A stretch of DNA of 26,165 nt from Podochytrium sp. JEL0797 (taxonomy: Eukaryota; Chytridiomycota; Chytridiomycetes; Chytridiales; Chytriomycetaceae). The stretch covers positions 1-26,165 of the forward strand of contig JADGJG010000275.1 of assembly GCA_027596195.1 (NCBI GenBank), given 5' to 3'. Position numbers and translations under genes: made by a program. Of this stretch, positions 11,540 to 20,058 are shown in pieces; within the stretch, counting starts at the first letter, position 1; each line of letters begins with the position of its first letter. The notes under the pieces are model-generated. The model was given only the letters and a program-made list of their open reading frames with translations. It was not told where the DNA came from and made no database searches.

Positions 11540-12689
11540 ATGACGCTGCTTCACCGCCCCGCCAAGACAGCGCCAAGACCCCCTTTGGGCTCTGTCGACT
11601 CGCCCCGAACCGCGCTTGTCACTGCGCTGCAGTCTCAGGCCAAGGCGCTCGATTCGCTCAACATGCCCCCGCCACCGCCGCGAACTAAAGCACCACCCCC
11701 TCCCAGCGTCGAGGCTCCAGCCAGCGATGAAAAGGAGAACAGCAGTGAGTGTTTCGCACCCCGATGTGCTTTTCCCGTCCTCTGATGCCTTTGTTGTTTC
11801 AGCCGCAAAAGCAAAGACGCCCGTCAAAGACAAGTCGAGACTCCGCCCGCCAACGCCCAGCGCCACAGCCCAAACCAGACTGGCGGCAAAAAGCCCCCTC
11901 GCAGCCAACAAGAAAACTGCCTATCTGCTCGAGCCAAAGGGCTCCAAGCGCAAAACGGTGCTTTCGCCATCAACACCATTTCCCGTCGAAGTCAAGCTGG
12001 ATCTCAACCAACTCAGCCGCAACAAGTACCATACACCATACAAGTATTCTCTGTTTGCTAATGCGCGTGAAATATTGAATAGACCGTCGAAGTCGTTTCA
12101 TCAAAAACTGTCCGAAGCTGCCACGCCTCCTCCAAAGGCGATCAAGGCCGGATCCAAATACAACACCCCAATCCCAGTCAAAACAGAAGGCGTCCACGAC
12201 AACTGCAAAACTGAGATTGGAAAACGCGACATTGAAATCGCTGCGCTGAAAGAAGAAATCCAGTCCGACAAACGCCAGATTTTGAATTTGGAACGCCAAG
12301 TTCAGTCAAGGAACTCTTTCATTGGAAGAATCGGTTCGTCATGTGTGCTTACTTGAGATCTCATGCATTCATTAAATGGCGAGTTATGTGGCACCCAAAA
12401 ACATAGAGAGCGTCGCGAAAGCCACAGCAGAGAAGCTGGCCGTGAACCAAGCCATGTTGCTCGACCACATGGAGAAATCGAGCAACTACAAGTAATATTT
12501 ATTCGTTGGAACGTGCGGGGATCTGAGAATGTTTTTTTTTCGATGTTTAGATCCGATTGTGAAGCTCTTCGCGCTCAGTTGGCCATGGCGATGAGTTTCC
12601 TTCCCGACGATTTGGCAGAGGAAGTTTTGCGTCTGTCCAAGGATCAGTCCCTCATTGAGAAGATGGAAGGAATGAAATTGGAAGTCTGA
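11540..12689 (+). CDS. proline-rich coiled-coil protein with KEN box and CDK-type sites (about 319 aa, 4 exons)
   Basis: Exons: 11540-11744, 11803-12333, 12407-12491, 12551-12689. The third exon may instead begin at 12384 with a donor at 12338; both keep frame, and the choice changes a few residues. The N-terminal third is Pro/Ala-rich and contains DEKENS, a KEN-type APC/C degron. Several Ser/Thr-Pro sites follow, including TPVK (full CDK consensus), PPTPSA, LSPSTPFP, ATPPPK and NTPIPVK. The C-terminal part is coiled coil (CKTEIGKRDIEIAALKEEIQ onward) and ends in an acidic/leucine segment, FLPDDLAEEVLRLSK. I do not recognise the family. The motif mix suggests a cell-cycle-regulated, CDK-phosphorylated protein, which is inference. 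It starts only 49 bp after the preceding stop codon. Confidence 0.7.
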
Positions 12690-13651
12690 AATACGCGTTT
12701 ATTTTCAAGTAAAGTGTTTTCCGACGAAAGGACTCCGACACCAGTGGCAGGCCACCAAGAGTTGCGCACAGGCTCCTTCTTGGCTGCCTTGACTTCCAAA
12801 ATGATACTCTCGCGCTTGCTCGTGTTGAAAGAAGTGGTGTTTTGGCGCTTGTTCTGGGATGAACGAGATTGGCATGAGAATTGACGCTTCTGTTTGCGCT
12901 CGCGGCGAATTCGAGATCCGCAGTCAAAATGTTCCCGCAATTGCTTGTCTCTCACTGCCTGCGCCACCGACGCGATTTTGCTTCTGGGAGTCCAAGGCGA
13001 CACTCGAACACTTTCCAGCTGATCCGGCTCCGGGGCCTTGAGACACAATCGAATTCCGCTTGGGATCGTCGGCCGACCACAAAGAGCTTGGTCATCGGTC
13101 TCCTCCTCTTCTTCCTCGTCGTCTTCATCATCCTCCACGTCAACAGCACGCAAGGGAACTTGGATCCACAGGTCGCTGAACCAGCCACAATCCCAGCGAC
13201 GGCTGCCGCAGAAGGAAAAGCAGGAACAGGAGGAAGCAGCGACTGGATCAGCTTTCGCCGCGAACCCGAAATCTCCAATCTTCTCCTCCTCGTCAACCTC
13301 CTCGCCCTCAGCATTCTCTCCACTCGCCTCCTTGTCGATATACGTCTCGCAATCTCTGCCTCCCACAACCACCCACGAACCCAGCCGTAATACCACCCAC
13401 AATCGCACCGACGTGGATATCATTGCCGAAGGGAGGTGGTTCGTTCGGGTCCAACCACGCAGGATAAATTCGGGCCAGCGGGCTGGGAACGGGGTCTCCT
13501 GGGCGTTGGCGATTGTCGAGGAAAAGACAGTTCCATAAATTCGGATCGTCAGCTCAAAGACCCTCGAATGCGTGGCCGCGAAATCTATAATCAGATTGGG
13601 GATGATGTGGTAGGTCAGCAGGGCGGCCTGGTTGTTTGAGGTGGATAGCAT
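12644..13651 (-). CDS. unresolved hypothetical gene, acidic then basic product
   Basis: One minus-strand frame is open for 335 codons. Its lower part looks truly coding: codons mostly begin with G, and it encodes an acidic run (DEEEKIGDFGFAAK, then EDDEDDEEEEEETDD at about 13090-13130) followed by a basic Ser/Gln/Arg-rich region and KRESIILEVKAAKKEP. An AATAAA on the minus strand near 12705 fits a minus-strand gene. The upper part is doubtful. It contains AALLTYHIIPNLI, which resembles a fasciclin (FAS1) motif. Another minus frame at about 13370-13520 encodes PNEPPPFGNDIH and a glycine-rich hydrophobic segment, AIVGGITAGFVGG. I could not find introns joining these frames. The frame overlaps the convergent upstream gene by 46 bp. 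Exon structure, start and function are unknown; a decayed gene is possible. Confidence 0.35.
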   Translation of the reverse strand: MLSTSNNQAALLTYHIIPNLIIDFAATHSRVFELTIRIYGTVFSSTIANAQETPFPARWPEFILRGWTRTNHLPSAMISTSVRLWVVLRLGSWVVVGGRDCETYIDKEASGENAEGEEVDEEEKIGDFGFAAKADPVAASSCSCFSFCGSRRWDCGWFSDLWIQVPLRAVDVEDDEDDEEEEEETDDQALCGRPTIPSGIRLCLKAPEPDQLESVRVSPWTPRSKIASVAQAVRDKQLREHFDCGSRIRRERKQKRQFSCQSRSSQNKRQNTTSFNTSKRESIILEVKAAKKEPVRNSWWPATGVGVLSSENTLLENKRVFQTSNFIPSIFSMRD

Positions 13652-13857
13652 GGCCGATGTGGGGCGGAATGATGGCCAAGGATGGTGTACCGCGCGGGCG
13701 AGTTGTTGTCGCCCTTGGCAAAGGTCGGGTTGGGGAGATGCCGATCATGAAGGTGTTTTACTTCGCGGCGGTGAGTAGCGTGGCGAAGCTGCTGCAAAAC
13801 TGCGCTCTGGCTCAGTTGCCGCATTTTGACTTGAAGACTTTAATGAAAAATAAAGTA
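13652..13857. other. ambiguous stretch between the unresolved gene and gluconokinase
   Basis: Both strands give short protein-like frames here. On the plus strand 13770-13814 looks like a textbook 45-nt intron (GTGAGT to GGCTCAG), followed by short frames ending before an AATAAA at 13849-13854. This suggests the 3' end of a plus-strand gene convergent with gluconokinase. On the minus strand fragments such as FATLLTAAK and NTFMIGISPT recall the first FAS1 motif but are separated by a stop codon. I cannot decide between them. Confidence 0.3.
13839..13844 (-). terminator. ATTAAA polyadenylation-like signal of the gluconokinase gene
   Basis: Read on the minus strand the common variant hexamer ATTAAA lies about 14 nt past the gluconokinase stop codon. 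The plus-strand AATAAA at 13849-13854 lies beside it. Confidence 0.35.
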
Positions 13858-14394
13858 TCACAGGGCCTCGCAACACTTCTTTATTGTTTCCTCAAGGGGG
13901 AAGGAGCCAATCACAGCCACGTCCTTTTCGCTCTCCTCAGGCATTTCGAGCGTGTCGAGCTGCGAATCAATTAACGAAGGCGGCATGAAGTGGCCCTTTC
14001 GCGAATTCAATCGTTCCACAAGCGTTTCGCGATTCGATGTGAGAAGTAGAAAGCGTGGCGGGAAGTCCGAATTGGTCCGGAGAACGTCGCGATAACTCCT
14101 TTTCAAAGCGGAACAGGTTGCAACCACGAGCGTCGGTTCACTGCCACCGGACGCCGTCAGAGTCTCTGAGACCAGCCGTATTTCTCTTGCAAGCACGACG
14201 AGCCAGGGCAGTCGGTCGGAGTCGTTGAGAGGGATTCCTGCGGCCATCTTCTGGACATTGCTGGCAGGGTGCAAGGAATCGCCCTCAACGAATGCAGTGC
14301 GCCACCCAAGCTCTGCCATGCGATCCGCGATCCCTTGTCCGACAGTACTCTTGCCACATCCCGACACACCGATGCAGATGGCAATTTGAGGCAT
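13858..14394 (-). CDS. IDNK: gluconokinase (D-gluconate 6-kinase), 178 aa, single exon
   Basis: It phosphorylates gluconate with ATP to 6-phosphogluconate, feeding the pentose phosphate pathway in the cytosol. The P-loop GVSGCGKST lies at residues 9-17. The family signatures follow in order: VEGDSLHPASNVQKMAAGIP with LNDSDRLPWL (substrate binding), ATCSALKRSYRDVLR, and RKGHFMPPSLIDSQLDTLE near the C terminus. The length is typical of the GntK/IdnK family (about 170-190 aa). There is no intron and no targeting signal. The start ATG at 14392-14394 immediately precedes the conserved beta strand (MPQIAICIGVSG). It lies head-to-head, 41 bp away, with a glycosyltransferase gene, so promoters must overlap. 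Confidence 0.95.
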   Translation of the reverse strand: MPQIAICIGVSGCGKSTVGQGIADRMAELGWRTAFVEGDSLHPASNVQKMAAGIPLNDSDRLPWLVVLAREIRLVSETLTASGGSEPTLVVATCSALKRSYRDVLRTNSDFPPRFLLLTSNRETLVERLNSRKGHFMPPSLIDSQLDTLEMPEESEKDVAVIGSFPLEETIKKCCEAL

Positions 14395-14435
14395 GACTTC
14401 GAATTTCGCACAACTTTTTTCTCAAGCAAAAGGTC
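14395..14435. promoter_or_regulatory. 41-bp divergent intergenic region
   Basis: Only 41 bp separate the start codons of gluconokinase (minus) and glycosyltransferase gene 1 (plus). It contains a T-rich run at about 14415-14420. No recognisable core promoter element was seen. Transcription of each gene probably starts within this space or inside its neighbour. Confidence 0.4.
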
Positions 14436-16606
14436 ATGACAAACTTACGGTATCCTCGAGGGTCCTGCTTGATCTGCCTCATTCTCTTCGCGATAATCGC
14501 GGCGGTATATTCATCAGCAACACCTCAGCCTGTTGCCATCATGGGATCTGGTTCGTTTCGACGCGAGTTTAACGGTTAAACTTTCTCACACAACAAAATA
14601 GATTGCAACTGCAGCCCAATAATATCTAACAAAGACTCATTACTGGATTGGAGTGTTCGAATGCGGGAAGTGGGTGAAAATTCACTTCGAGAGAGCCAGT
14701 CGGATCGATCAGAACTCCATTTTAAAATTCATTTATTGACCACGCTCACCCGCCAAGATCAATTTGATACATTATTTCGGTCCATAAATCGCGCTTCCAG
14801 AATTGAATCCAAAGTATCCGTCGTCATTCATGTGGACGCGTTCACATCCAAACAAGACTCGAAAAAATGTTTGAAGTTTCTCAAATCACTCAGCTCAGCC
14901 CATGGCGAGTTGAAGCTATCCATCAACGCACTCCGAGCAGGTTCATCTTCACGTCTTCATGAAAGAGACGCGTCCAATCTGTGGTTTCCCACAAGCGATC
15001 GGGAGTTTGGAATCTTTTTGAACGAAAACGTCCACTCCGTCTCCAAACACTTTCTCCAATTCGCAGAGCAGAGTGTCAATTATTACTTTCTTTTGGAGAG
15101 CTATCAGCAAAGTAGCGACTTGATGGGGATATCGTTGCTGAGCCATCTCACTCATGACCCAGTCAACAATCGCCCATGGTCCTCCAATCTCTCAATACCG
15201 TACTTTCTTCAGCACCCTCATGAGTTTGGAATTATATTCTCCTCGTCTTCATGGCTGGACTTTGTGGAATGGAAAATCACCCAGAAATCTTGGTTGGACC
15301 CATTCGTTCCAAACTCAAAAACCAACGCATGGCCATCAAACTCGTGGAACAAAGCTTTATTAAGATTCATGATACAAGAAGGAAAGACTATATTGTATCC
15401 TAACTTTCCACTGGGGGTTTCTTTGACGAAACCAATCGAGCGCGTTGCCACGGGGCATCAAACATACCCATTGCTGACGCTCTTGGATATATCAAATGTA
15501 CCAGCAAAAAACAGAGCTCTGCTTGGTGCAGACGCGTCAAAAACGAATAGCAGACCGGCAAACTTCAGTTCGCTCATGTTCCCACCTAAGTCGCTTTCGC
15601 ATTTCGATGGATACTTTCGGCATTCTTTGGTTCCGTCTATTTTGAAGAAGGATGTGGAAAGATTCGACGATTGTACGATGTAAGCTCACTCTCAGCAAAT
15701 TCAAAAATCTGATTTGAAGTCCAAACAGGATCATGCAAGTTTATTCGCGCGCATCAACAATATTGAGCCGAATCGCGTATTATCACACTCTTCCATTTCT
15801 CAACTCTATTATCATTGTTTGGAACAACATGGAAACCCCGCCTCCAAAATCTCCTCCGCGCTTCGCAATCCCAGTCCACTTTCTCCAACAACCCGAAAAC
15901 AACATGAACAACCGGTTCCTTCCATTTTCAGAGCTTAAAACGAGCTGTGTTATCGCCATGGACGACGATTGGTGAGGAAATGAAAAAATGACGAAACACT
16001 AACTAAAGAATATTCCATAGGGATTTCTCCCACCCCAAACTTATCCGCGCCATTCGAGCATGGCAACGCACCGGATTCAACCAACTCGTTGGTTTCCATC
16101 AACAAGGTCGCACCCACGTTTCCCGCGCCGGCGTCAAAAAATCTCTCGCGGACCTTCACGTGCGCAACGTGAAGCCAGACGCGTCCATCTCGACTCAGAG
16201 TGTATCTTTCAAATGGGGGTACGGAAAAAACACGAAAGCGGGTGTGAGCATTTTGATGCCCAGCGCGACCATCTATCACTCGAAATATCATGAAATGTAT
16301 ACCCATGCACTCCCACCTCACGCGCGAGCGGTTGTCAAAGAACTGACAAACTGCGACGACATTTTGTTCAACATGATGATTTCGAATGCGACGCGGTTGG
16401 GTCCCGTGGTGTTGGACGACGGGCTCAAGGTTGAAAAATCGCTAACGTTTGAAGGGGATGGAAAGGGATTGTGGAAGGATAACGAGCATTGGTCAAAGCG
16501 GGAATGGTGCATGAATTATTTCGCTGAGCATGTGTTTGGCGGGGGAATGCCTCTTCGCGTGACGCGAGTCTTGAAGGAGCGAAAAAAGAAAATAAGCGCA
16601 AAATAA
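14436..16606 (+). CDS. GT64 (exostosin-type) glycosyltransferase, paralogue 1 (673 aa, 4 exons)
   Basis: Exons: 14436-14550, 14602-15679, 15729-15971, 16021-16606. Residues 10-28 (SCLICLILFAIIAAVYSSA) form a signal anchor, giving type II topology with the catalytic part in the Golgi lumen. The first module (about 60-330) is GT-A-like, with EFGIFLNENV where the family has an acidic metal motif (here N179-E-N), then PNSKTNAW and ILYPNFPLGVSL. The second module (about 390-665) is GT64. Seen there are IIIVWNN, NNRFLPFSEL, VIAMDDDW (D476-478, the metal/UDP-sugar DxD), and NCDDILFNMMISNAT, which corresponds to the catalytic acidic site in EXTL2-type enzymes. The GT64 module therefore looks active and the first module degenerate. 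Donor and acceptor sugars cannot be read from sequence. The stop codon lies inside an AATAAA signal. Confidence 0.88.
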
Positions 16607-16607
16607 A
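16602..16607 (+). terminator. AATAAA signal containing the stop codon of glycosyltransferase 1
   Basis: The hexamer AATAAA includes the TAA stop at 16604-16606. Only 20 bp separate this stop from that of the convergent transporter gene. Confidence 0.5.
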
Positions 16608-16626
16608 ACTAGCATTAATTGATTGT

Positions 16627-17950
16627 TTAATCTCTTTTCAGTGGACTCTTGGAGTCCTGGTATTTCAACCAACTGTAGAGACCGATTCCAGACGACGACA
16701 GGCCCAACCCCACAAATCCAAGAAGAGTCAGAGAGTCGCCGAAAAAAGCAATTGAAATGGCGACCGTAAATATAACTTTGAAGACTCCTGCGACAGATAA
16801 AGTCAAAACGCTCGTGTTCATTACAACGTAGAATTGCGCGAGGGTCACTGAAAACGACTGGTTTAGCAACCGTACTTGCAATACGAATCAAAATCAAAAA
16901 CAACTCACTGCATAAAGCCAGAAATGCTCCAAAGAGAATGAAAGAGATCGTTCGAATCGCGACATTTGTCTCTTGGAAAAAGGGTGACCTAATCCACCCG
17001 TCTTCTCCACCAGCCTCAATCAACAAAGACCCAATCGCAAAAATAATAGCCATGACTGGGCTCAATCGATGTAAGGTCTTGACGGGGTTGCTTGTCGCTT
17101 TTTTTTCTATCTTTGAGTCCTCTTCGGTCCCAGAAAACGGCTTCTGGCGAATCGATTTTCGCGTGTTGCTGCGGAGCAAGAGCTGTGTCAAAGCCCACCG
17201 AAGTCCAGACGTCATGGACGCGCATTGAATCAAAACAAATCCCAGCCAGCTGAAATGTATCTGTTGACGAGCTTTTCAATAAGCGCCATCAATGAAAAAG
17301 ATTGAATAACTTACCTCTCCAATCACCGTAAACGCGACTCCCAAGCACATCAGCAAGATCACAAGAGAAATGCTCCATCGCATCTTTTCGAGACCGAACA
17401 GGAACGAAAACAGCATCACCCAAACGGGAACGATCGATTTCACGATTGTGTAGAAGGAAAGCGAAATGTACTGAAGTGAAGCATTGCTGAGTCCAATATC
17501 TGGATCAAAACAATCGACGGGTCAGCGAAACGTCGGTGAGGGCAATCTTGCCGCAAAACCGGGCACATACCCAACACAGCACACAATGCAGTAGATGCAG
17601 TGTCTTTCAGATAGCCATACAGAGTCTCAGGGGCCCCTTTCTCAGCTGGGTAAACCAGGACCAAGAGAAATGACGTTGAAATGTAATTTGCGATCGAGTG
17701 AATGCAAGAGAGCAACAGCGGATAGTTGAATTTGAGATTGCTGATCAAACAGGTTAGTTTGAAGGGTGGTGAGACAGAGATGCATGGAAACTTACTCGTT
17801 TCCGAGCATGTACTTGTTGCACATCGACAGGGCGCTCGAGGAAAAGTACCTACGACGGATGTGACATATCAGTCAGGTGTACACCCTCAGGCAAGAAGAA
17901 AGGACAGGTAGAAACCAGATCAAGATAAAGGCCGCGCTCTCGAGCTTCAT
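16627..17950 (-). CDS. SLC35C2: SLC35C2-like nucleotide-sugar/triose-phosphate-type transporter (338 aa, 6 exons)
   Basis: Exons: 17916-17950, 17796-17849, 17571-17740, 17315-17499, 16909-17260, 16627-16847. All joins keep frame. It is a polytopic membrane protein of the drug/metabolite transporter superfamily, TPT branch. Matching landmarks are the N-terminal WYFSSSALSMCNKYML, then DIGLSNASLQYISLSFYTIV with VKSIVP, SGLRWALTQLLLRS, LHRLSPVMAIIFAIGSLL, and the C-terminal LTLSVAGVFKV and FGDSLTLLGFVGL. Order and spacing match human SLC35C2, a Golgi protein that affects fucosylation. The true substrate is unknown. It lies between two glycosyltransferase genes, convergent with one and divergent (55 bp) from the other, which suggests a shared role in secretory-pathway glycosylation. 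Other SLC35 subfamilies are the alternative. Confidence 0.85.
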
Positions 17951-18005
17951 TTGAGGTGGGAAATTGGATGGACAATTTTCGCGGCGAAAATTCTGTTCGA
18001 ACGCC
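17951..18005. promoter_or_regulatory. 55-bp divergent intergenic region
   Basis: This is the space between the start codons of the transporter (minus) and glycosyltransferase 2 (plus). The plus-strand frame is open farther left but has no ATG before 18006. No core promoter motif is evident. Confidence 0.4.
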
Positions 18006-20009
18006 ATGTACTTCACGCTCACATTCGCACCCGGCAAAAATGTGCGACGGAATTTGATCACCCTCCTCTTGATTTGCATTCTGGTCTGCTTTGGAACGGC
18101 CCCGGGGTTTCTCTCGAAAGAAATTCCAAACGAGGCGCCTTTTCGAATCAGCAGCCCGAGCCCAAACATTGCCCACAGCGAGGGACGCAATAGATCCAGC
18201 GTGTCACCTATCAGCTTTTCAATTCACATCTTCTTCAAAACCGATATTGGGAAGCTTGATCATTTATGGCGGTCGATCAACGCAGCAAACGCGATCAACT
18301 CCACCACCAACTTCCACATTCATGCACAACACCTCAAAAACAACGGGAAACTCAAGAAGTTTTTAAAAGGATTCACGACCCACCACGGCGGTATTGACTT
18401 GATCGAAATTTTCGACTCAAGTCGGACAATGAGAGCGGCAATGGTTGACGCGTGGGTTCCAAGCAGTCCAACCGAATTCGGAATATTTTTGGACTACAAT
18501 ACCCTTGTTTCTCCTCATTTTCTGGAATTTGCCGAGCAAATGACGCTTACTTACCTCTTCGGTCCAGTGGATGATGCATCAAAGTGTGTGGGGATTTCAC
18601 TTCAGAGCTTGCGTTATGACCAATTCCATCAGAGAAGTTGGGATTCGCCACTAGAGGCGCCTATTCCATTTGTCCATCAGTTTCCCCAAACGCATGGAGC
18701 AATCTTTTCCCCTGTCGCTTGGGCGCGATTTCAACAATGGCACAACACCTTGCCTCCAAACCACAACTCGTTGACACCAAACTCGTTGACAAACCACTGG
18801 AATATTCACAGTGGATGCAAGAAGGATCTCATAAAGTTCATGAGCTTGGAGGGCATGGTCATGATATACCCGAATTTTCCAAACGGGTTGTCGCTTGTAT
18901 CTCGACAAGGAAGTGGACCAGGCTCGACTGCATCATTGGAAAACATGGGAGCACCATTACTTCAGATTCACGAGGGGCCGCTGGTGTTGAAAGAAAATCA
19001 ACTTCCCCAACTGCTGGAGTTGCAAACATTTACCACAGAGTTTGAGCCAAGTGGTGGAATCCGAGAGCTTCAGCCTCTTACTAGCCCAGACGCATTTGAT
19101 AAATGCACGTTGGTCATGAATGTGTACGATCGCGTGGACACGCTGCTGGAGCGAATCAAGCACTATGAAAGCTTCGATAAGCTGGATCGAATGATCATTG
19201 TCTGGAACCATCAGCAGTTGAAGCCTCATTTTTCAGTTTCCCCAGTCCTCAGAAGCGCATCGAAACCACTGGTGCTCTCTAGCTCTCCAGTTTTTTCAAC
19301 ATATGAGTTCCGCATCCCCATTCATATTCTCCAGCAGTCAAACTCCAGTTTGAACAACAGATACCTTCCATTTCCTGAAATCCAAACAGATTGCATTATT
19401 TCAATGGACGATGATTTTGATTATCCGCACCGCCAGTTGGCTTACAGGTTTGGAGCATTCCATAATTTCTTCAAAAAATGAGCTAAATAGGCATCTTGCA
19501 GCATTTCTTTGTTCCAAGGGCACTTCTTTAATCATCTTATCGGGTTCCGACATATGGGGAGGTCTCATATTAGACGAAAAGACGGAACTCTAGCATATTC
19601 GACCGAAATCGAAGGTGGAGCAAGCATGGTTTTGCCCACAGGAATGGTATTCCATCGAAAATACCTTGGAATGTATTCCTACGCTCTTCCACCTCTCGCT
19701 CGAGAGATTGTCGACAGCAAAACAAACGGGGAAGATATTCTCTTCAACTTGATGGTTTCAAACGCGACTCAATCTTGCCCTGTTGTGGTCAACATGTTTT
19801 CTCGAGGTGTTCAAATGAATAATGGGCTGTGGATGAAGCCTGCTCACTTCGAGGACCGGTCAAAATGTTTGACGCGTCTTGTGAACGAGGTGTTTGGAGG
19901 AAGAATACCGTTGAAATTCTCAACTAAATTCTTTCGAGGAGTGGGAAAAAGTGGCATGGCGCCATCATTACAAGATTTGAGTTGTGTTGACGAGATTGAT
20001 TCCAAATAA
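18006..20009 (+). CDS. GT64 (exostosin-type) glycosyltransferase, paralogue 2 (649 aa, 2 exons)
   Basis: Exons: 18006-19447 and 19502-20009, joined as TAC-AG/C-ATT. The donor is the weak GTTTGG. A basic stretch precedes a signal anchor at about 17-30 (LITLLLICILVCFG), so it is a type II Golgi-type membrane protein. The first module has IFFKTDIGKLDHLWRSIN, then EFGIFLDYNTLVSPHFLEF, where the expected acidic triplet reads D163-Y-N. It continues with PNSLTNHW and MIYPNFPNGLSL. The GT64 module has MIIVWN, NNRYLPFPEI, IISMDDDF (D468-470) and NGEDILFNLMVSNAT, so its catalytic residues look intact. It is a tandem paralogue of the genes at 14436 and 20059. It has only one intron against three and four in its sisters. 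Its stop codon lies inside AATAAA. Confidence 0.88.
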
Positions 20010-20010
20010 A
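20005..20010 (+). terminator. AATAAA signal containing the stop codon of glycosyltransferase 2
   Basis: AATAAA overlaps the TAA stop at 20007-20009. The next gene has an in-frame ATG at 20011 and its likelier start at 20059, so there is essentially no intergenic space. Confidence 0.5.
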
Positions 20011-20058
20011 ATGGAGAGAACGAAGACTGACAATTTCGTGACGAAAACTAACTTCCAG

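Noticed and set aside
12881..13390. Plus-strand frame with a hydrophobic, membrane-like segment at about 13090-13135
   Set aside because: The segment is the codon-aligned antisense of a minus-strand Asp/Glu run. Its codons almost all end in C, unlike neighbouring genes, so the minus-strand reading is preferred.
13615..13824. Signal-peptidase (SEC11)-like motif: HR followed about 24 residues later by KGDNN on the minus strand
   Set aside because: No catalytic serine region exists upstream (that DNA is the gluconokinase tail) and the residues after KGDNN do not match the family; taken as coincidence.
17964..18005. Upstream extension of glycosyltransferase 2 to 17964
   Set aside because: The frame is open but the codon at 17964 is TTG; the first in-frame ATG is at 18006, directly before the basic region and signal anchor.
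17850..18190. Minus-strand frames reading into the transporter start
   Set aside because: They are antisense to glycosyltransferase 2; the transporter family alignment begins at the ATG at 17948-17950.
20011..20058. Start of paralogue 3 at the ATG at 20011
   Set aside because: Possible, but it directly abuts the previous stop and polyadenylation signal; the ATG at 20059 follows a splice-acceptor-like sequence and still precedes the anchor, so it was preferred, not proven.
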